Position numbers and translations under genes: made by a program. Below are positions 59,326 through 64,000 of a DNA stretch of 64,000 nt, one piece after another. Origin of the DNA: Pelotomaculum terephthalicicum JT. Its GTDB lineage: Bacteria; Bacillota; Desulfotomaculia; Desulfotomaculales; Pelotomaculaceae. The stretch covers positions 1-64,000 of the forward strand of contig NZ_JAKNBL010000003.1 of NCBI RefSeq assembly GCF_022410535.1. Direction: 5' to 3'. Positions within the stretch are counted from its first letter, which is position 1. Every line of letters starts with the position of its first letter. Under the pieces are notes generated by a model. That model did no database searches. It was given only the letters and a program-made list of their open reading frames with translations, and was not told the DNA's origin.

Positions 59326-60750
59326 TTGTTTGCATGGCTGACACGTAAAATTACCAACGCCGTCTCCGACAGCATGATGAGCCGGATGCTTCAGGACCCG
59401 TATACGGAAAATATTTATTCCATGTTTCCGATCGCAAATAAAATAGGTTTCAGAAACATTGTTGAGGCGAGCATGAGAGCAGAGTCCGGGAAGCCCATTG
59501 AGCGCCCTTTGGGAAGCCCGGTGGTTCTCTCTCCCTGGGAAAAACTTCTGTTTAATCCCGTCCACCTTTTCAAAATGCCGACTCAAGACGGTGTGGGAAT
59601 TCATACGAGTGTGACTATCGGTCCCAAAGCTAAAAAACCGCTGCGTCTGGAAATTCCAATTCTCGTCAGCGGCATGTCCTACGGCGGCGCGCTCTGCTTA
59701 AAAGCAAAAGTGGCACTGGCCCGGGGGTCGTCAATGGCGGGAACAGCCACAAATTCCGGTGAGGCCCCATTGGTCGAGGAAGAAAGAAAAGAAGCCCGTT
59801 ATTTCATTGGCCAGTACAATCGCGGTGGCTGGATGAATACACCGGAACAGCTGTCCCAACTTGACGCTATTGAGATTCAGCTTGGGCAAGGGGCGCAGGC
59901 CGCCGCGCCGATGAGCACAGAATCCACTCAAATCGGCAAAGACCTCCGCAAGGCCCAAAATCTAGAGCCCGGAGAAGACGCGGTAATCCATTCACGCCTA
60001 AAAGATGTAAACAACGTGCAGGACTTTATCAAACTGGTGGACAACCTGCGCCATGATTACGGTGTGCCCGTGGGTCTTAAATTCGCGGCAACCCATCACC
60101 TGGAAAAAGAGCTGGACATTGCGGTGGAAGCCGGAGTGGATTATATCGTTATAGACGGTTCAGAGGCAGGGACCCACGGCGGACCGACAATCCTGCAGGA
60201 TGACGTGGGCTTGCCCACTTTACACGCCTTGTCCAGAACGGTAAAACATCTCGATAAATTAGGCGCGAAAGATTATACCAGCGTGATCGCCGCCGGCGGG
60301 CTGGTCAATCCCGGGCACTTCTTAAAAGCCATGGCGCTTGGCGCAAACGCCGTATACATCGGTTCGATAGCGCTGATTGCCATGCTGCAGACTCAGATGA
60401 ACAAAGCCCTGCCCTTTGAACCTGCCCCGCAGGTGCCTCTGTACCTGGGAAAGTTCAAAGAAGATTTACGCGTCGATAAAGCCGCGGAACATCTGGCAAA
60501 ATTTTTGAAGTCCTGCGTGGAAGAAATGAAGCTGGCGGCTTACGCTCTGGGCAAAACCGATCTGGCTCAATTCTCCCGGGAGGACATGGTCTGCGTGGAC
60601 AAGGATTTAGCCTGGTTTTTAGATCTGGATTATGCCGGCTTTTCTCACGAAGAACAACAACTTGCCCGGGAAATTCACCAAACTATACCTGACTGGCCGG
60701 CAGACAGAGCAGAGGAGCAGGAGTCTCCCGTTATTAAAAACATTCACTAG
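59326..60750 (+). CDS. FMN-binding glutamate synthase-type protein (stand-alone)
   Basis: This 474-residue flavoenzyme contains only the FMN-barrel domain of glutamate synthase. Visible segments are IPILVSGMSYGGALCLKAKVALARG, the EIQLGQGAQAAAP region, VGLKFAATHHLEKELDIAVEAGVDYIVIDGSEAGTHGGPT (read in parts) and IAAGGLVNPGHFLKAMALGANAVYIGS. No glutaminase domain, Cys cluster for a 3Fe-4S centre or GltD partner is visible here, so the activity is uncertain. The start is the TTG at 59326, after GCAGGTGAT. It converges on the citrate synthase gene. Confidence 0.85.
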   Translation: MFAWLTRKITNAVSDSMMSRMLQDPYTENIYSMFPIANKIGFRNIVEASMRAESGKPIERPLGSPVVLSPWEKLLFNPVHLFKMPTQDGVGIHTSVTIGPKAKKPLRLEIPILVSGMSYGGALCLKAKVALARGSSMAGTATNSGEAPLVEEERKEARYFIGQYNRGGWMNTPEQLSQLDAIEIQLGQGAQAAAPMSTESTQIGKDLRKAQNLEPGEDAVIHSRLKDVNNVQDFIKLVDNLRHDYGVPVGLKFAATHHLEKELDIAVEAGVDYIVIDGSEAGTHGGPTILQDDVGLPTLHALSRTVKHLDKLGAKDYTSVIAAGGLVNPGHFLKAMALGANAVYIGSIALIAMLQTQMNKALPFEPAPQVPLYLGKFKEDLRVDKAAEHLAKFLKSCVEEMKLAAYALGKTDLAQFSREDMVCVDKDLAWFLDLDYAGFSHEEQQLAREIHQTIPDWPADRAEEQESPVIKNIH

Positions 60751-60762
60751 AATTTTATAGCA

Positions 60763-60790
60763 AGCAGAACTTCTGCTCTTATTTTATTAC
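60763..60790. terminator. Weak convergent terminator
   Basis: AGCAGAA-c-TTCTGCT (60763-60777) is followed on the plus strand by CTTATTTTATT. The stem is short and lies in the 41-base gap between converging genes, so it may serve both. Confidence 0.45.
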
Positions 60791-60791
60791 T

Positions 60792-62159
60792 TTATCTTTC
60801 AGCCATGGCCGTATAGTTGCGTTTTTGGGAAACGCTCTTGTATGCCGGCCTGATGATCTTGCCGTCGTTGACGATTTCTTCGATACGGTGCGCGCTCCAA
60901 CCGGCTATTCTGGAAATAGCGAAGATCGGTGTGAACATCTCCGGGGGGATGTCCAGCATTCGGTAAACAAATCCCGAATAAAAATCAACATTCGCGCTTA
61001 CACCTTTATACATTTTACGGTACTTTGCGATAACTTCAGGCGCCAGCTGCTCAACCTTTAAGTAGAGGTTATATTCATCTTCCAGGCCCTTCTCCATCGC
61101 AAGCCGGGCGATATGTTCCTTAAAAATGACGGTCCGTGGATCAGATATTGAGTAAACGGCATGTCCGATACCGTAAATCAGCCCTGAACGGTCAAAAGCT
61201 TCTTTATTGATTAATTTGGCAAGATAGCTTTCAATCTCTTCGTCATCATGCAAATCCCTCACTGTTTGCTTCATATCCTCAAACATCTGAATAACCTTGA
61301 TGTTGGCTCCCCCATGTCTCGGCCCTTTCAGCGACCCGAGCGCCGCGGCTATTACAGAGTACGTGTCTGACCCGGACGATGTCACTACATGCGTCACAAA
61401 GGATGAATTGTTGCCCCCGCCGTGCTCGGCATGAAGAACTAAAGCAAGATCAAGCAGCGCCGCTTCAAGCTTTGTGAAACTGCTGTCCGGTCTTAACATG
61501 TGCAGGATATTTTCCGCGGTGCTGAAATCCGGCCGCGGACTGTGTATATACAGGCTGTTGTTTCCGTGGTAATGAGAGTATGCCTGATAGCCATAAACCG
61601 CGAGTGACGGGAAACAAGCGATTAGCCTGACGCATTGTCTTAAGACATTTTTAATGGAAGTGTCATCCGCGTTGTCGTCAAAACTATATAGAGCCAGCAC
61701 GCCCCTTGCCAGCACATTCATCATGTCCCTGCTCGGCGCTTTCAAAATCATATCGCGGACAAAATCCTCGGGCAGCTTTCTATACTCGGAGAGAAGCCGC
61801 TCAAAATCCATCAATGTTTCCTTATTGGGGAGATCTCCAAAGAGCAGCAAAAAACAAGTTTCTTCAAAACCATAGCGGCCGTCTTCAAGGAAACCTTTTA
61901 CGATATTATTAATATCTATACCCCTGTATATTAATCTGCCCGCGACAGGAATAGTTTCATTTTCATCAATTATATAGGCGTGAACCTCGCCGATCTCTGT
62001 CAGACCCACAAGCACGCCCTTCCCGTTTAAATCACGCAGCCCTCTTTTTACGTTATATTTACTGAATAACTCAGGTTCAATAAAGTTATTTTTTTCAGCT
62101 ATGGCACACAATCCATCAATTATTTTTCCTTCGATCTTTTCCAAGTTGTCATTTTTCAT
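60792..62159 (-). CDS. Citrate synthase family protein
   Basis: This 455-residue citrate (or 2-methylcitrate) synthase condenses acetyl-CoA or propionyl-CoA with oxaloacetate. Catalytic residues are visible: His in LHAEHGGGNNSSFVTHVV, His in YGIGHAVYSISDPR, and Asp in ANVDFYSGFVYRML. The substrate loop GPRHGGAN is also present. The N-terminal ~60 residues are an extension seen in anaerobe homologues. The ATG has GAGGGGG upstream. It is monocistronic. Substrate choice cannot be read from sequence. Confidence 0.92.
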   Translation of the reverse strand: MKNDNLEKIEGKIIDGLCAIAEKNNFIEPELFSKYNVKRGLRDLNGKGVLVGLTEIGEVHAYIIDENETIPVAGRLIYRGIDINNIVKGFLEDGRYGFEETCFLLLFGDLPNKETLMDFERLLSEYRKLPEDFVRDMILKAPSRDMMNVLARGVLALYSFDDNADDTSIKNVLRQCVRLIACFPSLAVYGYQAYSHYHGNNSLYIHSPRPDFSTAENILHMLRPDSSFTKLEAALLDLALVLHAEHGGGNNSSFVTHVVTSSGSDTYSVIAAALGSLKGPRHGGANIKVIQMFEDMKQTVRDLHDDEEIESYLAKLINKEAFDRSGLIYGIGHAVYSISDPRTVIFKEHIARLAMEKGLEDEYNLYLKVEQLAPEVIAKYRKMYKGVSANVDFYSGFVYRMLDIPPEMFTPIFAISRIAGWSAHRIEEIVNDGKIIRPAYKSVSQKRNYTAMAER

Positions 62160-63124
62160 AAAACAATACCCCCTCGGGAAAATTTCTTCTGAATATACAA
62201 ATAGATAAGGAGGAAAACAACTAACCGATTATTAAATTAGAATAATGATGGCAACAGCACAAGGAACTGATATGTACAACCCTAAATTGATTCATTGCAT
62301 TGCAACAATGAAACTAAATCTCATGTTATTACGAATCATTCTTATACCCTATATAAATAGTATATCAAATATTAGTTTTGGTGTAAAGAAAGCACTGGGG
62401 TAAAAAATATAACCACCTTTCCTAATATTGACCATTATCAATATATAAACATTAAATAAATTATTTATTTAGCCATATTTCCCAATTATCTTTAAAAATT
62501 TGCATATAAAGTATAAATCTTGCGGCTTTGCTGCATCTTTTTAAACTTTTCCAATATTCCAGCCACATAACTACCGCAGTTACATTTCCAAAACTATTGA
62601 TACTAATTTCACTGCTTCTAAAGCAGTATTTTTGGTATACATGGACTTTATAGCCTAGATGCAAGCAATCTTGATTGGCGATTATCTTTCTAAACATTGG
62701 TGCCTCAATAACACCCTGCTATCATGAGAAGCGGTTTTAGTTATTTTTATATAACGACAAAAATTGATACAGATTAAAAAAATTTTTATTGATTAACATA
62801 GTTCGATATTGTTCTCATGGCTTGAGTGCTATAATAATTAATAGAAATCCAAGAATATTTTGGCAAACAAGGAAATATTATGACAGTCTCCATATTTAGG
62901 ACAGCACTGAAAAGTCAGGGTTCTTCCGTTGCTGTTATTACAAAAGAAATTCCGATTAGAGAAGGCTTTAAGTTTTCTCGAAATTAATCGAACCTGGAAG
63001 GGAGGTGAATTTGAGTGGTTGCAAAAAAACAAGAAAAGATCCGTGTGCCTCCGAAAATCAAGACTCAAGGATGTGTACCTAGCTAACAAATGATTAATAA
63101 TTAATGAAAGGGGTAAGTAAAAGA
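62160..63124. other. AT-rich intergenic region
   Basis: About 965 AT-rich bases hold no clear gene. A 78-codon minus-strand frame (62461-62697) with a GAGG upstream has atypical composition and no recognisable domain. The 5' part is the upstream region of citrate synthase. Near 62830 there is a TATAAT box without a good -35. At 63001-63005 a GGAGG precedes two overlapping tiny frames, described separately. The base composition differs from the GC-richer blocks to the left. Confidence 0.4.
63011..63086 (+). CDS. Possible tiny peptide gene
   Basis: GGGAGG at 63000-63005 is followed five bases later by a TTG. It opens a 23-residue frame SGCKKTRKDPC...RMCT with three Cys (stop at 63082). An overlapping GTG at 63015 opens a second 23-residue frame VAKKQEKIRVPPKIK...GCVPS (stop at 63086). 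Only one can be the product, and either may be chance. The strong site just upstream of a secreted-protein gene is the main reason to list it. Confidence 0.25.
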
Positions 63125-63661
63125 ATGAAAAAGTCGATTTATTGTTATGTTATCGGACTGGCCCTTTTGCTTTGCCTTTTTAGTGGCGCGGCAACGGAAA
63201 AAGCGTTTGCTTTCAATAGCAGCCCACCGAATGATAATGGAGATATGACCCCTATGTCAGGATACTTTAGCCCTTCCTATCAAGTAATAAATGATGTCTC
63301 CGGCATAAATATTTATCCATATATGAAAAGTCTTGGCACTTCCGACGGCAATGTTATTTATCAACTTGGTCTAAGCGTTGTTAGTAGTCAATATACTCCC
63401 TGGTATGTATCGATCGCACCCAGCGGCGGGTATGTTTACAAGTCTAACTATACCTATGGTTCAAGTGCTGTATTTACTAGTAATGGTAATGTAGATACTC
63501 CTTTATACAATACCAGTACGTCGGCTTTTCCGGACACTTTATTAAAATTTACCACATACCCGCACGCAACTCACACGGTGGATATTAGCGTAACGGTCAA
63601 CGTGAATGGTCAAAGCCTTACAAAAACGATTAGACTGAACGATTCCAGAATTAGTTCTTAA
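63125..63661 (+). CDS. Secreted protein of unknown function
   Basis: The ATG at 63125 gives a 178-residue precursor with a typical Gram-positive signal peptide: a basic KKS start, the hydrophobic stretch YVIGLALLLCLFSGAAT, and probable cleavage after AFA at residue ~29. The mature ~149 residues are rich in Ser, Thr, Tyr and Asn and look beta-stranded (GYVYKSNYTYGSSAVF, HTVDISVTVNVNGQSLTKTIRL). They have no cysteines and no catalytic motif. AAAGGGG lies 11 bases upstream. I recognise no family. It could be an exported surface or matrix protein. Confidence 0.75.
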   Translation: MKKSIYCYVIGLALLLCLFSGAATEKAFAFNSSPPNDNGDMTPMSGYFSPSYQVINDVSGINIYPYMKSLGTSDGNVIYQLGLSVVSSQYTPWYVSIAPSGGYVYKSNYTYGSSAVFTSNGNVDTPLYNTSTSAFPDTLLKFTTYPHATHTVDISVTVNVNGQSLTKTIRLNDSRISS

Positions 63662-63703
63662 TTCGCGGCAGGTTGGTAAATATTATCGTAGGTTGGTCAA
63701 AAA

Positions 63704-63731
63704 GGGGCTTGCAAATTTCTCTGCAAGCCCC
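63704..63731. terminator. Hairpin after the secreted-protein gene
   Basis: GGGGCTTGCA (63704-63713) and TGCAAGCCCC (63722-63731) form a perfect 10-pair stem. On the plus strand no T-run follows, while on the minus strand TTTTT follows. It may therefore terminate transcription from the right as well as protect the 3' end of the secreted-protein transcript. Two GGTTGGT direct repeats precede it. Confidence 0.6.
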
Positions 63732-64000
63732 TGGCCGGTACCAAAAGTAGCGCTCAATCTCACTATAAAACGGTTATATTGTTAAATAAATGTCATCAAC
63801 AATGAAAAATAATCCAGAATTATTTTGTCAGTTTAAAGGAATTATTACTTCTGTGTAGAATAATTCCATTCGAGGGCATAAACAAAATAGTTACTAAATT
63901 CGACCAGCAACCATATAAATGGGACTATTCACATAAAATTTTAATTTCCAGGGAGTTGATCCGAGTTGAAAGTTGAAAGTTACGCGAGTCAGGAACTGGC
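63732..64000. other. Right edge, AT-rich, possible start of a gene
   Basis: No complete gene is seen. A GGGAG at about 63951 precedes a TTG at 63966 that opens KVESYASQELA to the window end, which could be the first codons of the next gene. A single short unverified frame is all that is visible. Confidence 0.25.

Noticed and set aside
62838-63089. 83-codon minus-strand frame in the AT-rich region
   Set aside because: No ribosome-binding site or domain, and it opposes the GGAGG-led mini-frames.

Overview
This window comes from the chromosome of an anaerobic, endospore-forming Gram-positive bacterium. The evidence is spo0A next to spoIVB, an alpha/beta-type small acid-soluble spore protein, spoVT, a pair of Coat-F-like genes, strong AGGAGG-type ribosome-binding sites, frequent TTG/GTG starts, and a complete [FeFe]-hydrogenase maturation set. 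Gene content and the short dispersed repeats resemble the Pelotomaculum/Desulfotomaculum group. That placement is inference; no rRNA is present to confirm it.

Left part (1-17.9 kb). A REP-associated (Y1/HUH) transposase lies beside its tandem repeats. It is followed by one long minus-strand locus (about 1.07-17.74 kb) for a contractile phage-tail-like particle of the extracellular contractile injection system (eCIS/Afp-PVC) type. In transcription order it carries an AAA+ ATPase, a DUF4157 effector candidate, a DUF4255 tail-terminator-like protein, a sheath gene, an unknown protein, a tube/LysM hub pair, a gpD-like hub, a gpV-like spike, a PAAR-like tip, an unknown beta-rich protein, gp25, baseplate J, a Tail_P2_I-type baseplate protein with a beta-propeller insert, a small tail protein, a DUF6519 fibre and a coiled-coil peptide. 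The locus looks damaged as given. The sheath gene stops after about 71 codons at an apparent deletion junction, no inner-tube gene is visible, baseplate J is broken by two frameshifts and a small tail gene by one.

Middle (18-36 kb). Next come an AraC-type sensor fragment, pepF, a frameshifted ylmH and a BaiN/HI0933-type flavoprotein. A divergent TetR-EmrA-EmrB efflux operon follows, with a palindromic operator inside its promoter. Then come a COG2509 flavoprotein, spoIVB-spo0A, a PiT phosphate transporter with its DUF47 partner, a SASP gene, an alpha/beta hydrolase, a GH13 amylase and two small uncharacterised genes.

Metabolic block (35.3-55.3 kb). A full glycine cleavage operon (gcvT-gcvH-gcvPA-gcvPB) ends in lipM, an octanoyltransferase. 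Downstream in the window are a macrodomain protein, a flavin reductase-like protein, a YhaO/YhaN-type nuclease-ATPase pair, a chemoreceptor and spoVT. The operon [TM1266-like regulator]-aspA-hydF-hydE-hydG follows, preceded by a structured leader. Lipoyl-H-protein and ammonia are both inputs to the H-cluster dithiomethylamine ligand, so the proximity of gcv/lipM and aspA/hyd is functionally suggestive.

Right part (55.6-64 kb). An MFS exporter, a pyruvate-oxidase/acetolactate-synthase-like ThDP enzyme, two overlapping Coat-F-like genes, a stand-alone glutamate-synthase-type FMN protein and a citrate synthase lead into an AT-rich stretch with one secreted protein of unknown function. No rRNA, tRNA or CRISPR array was seen.
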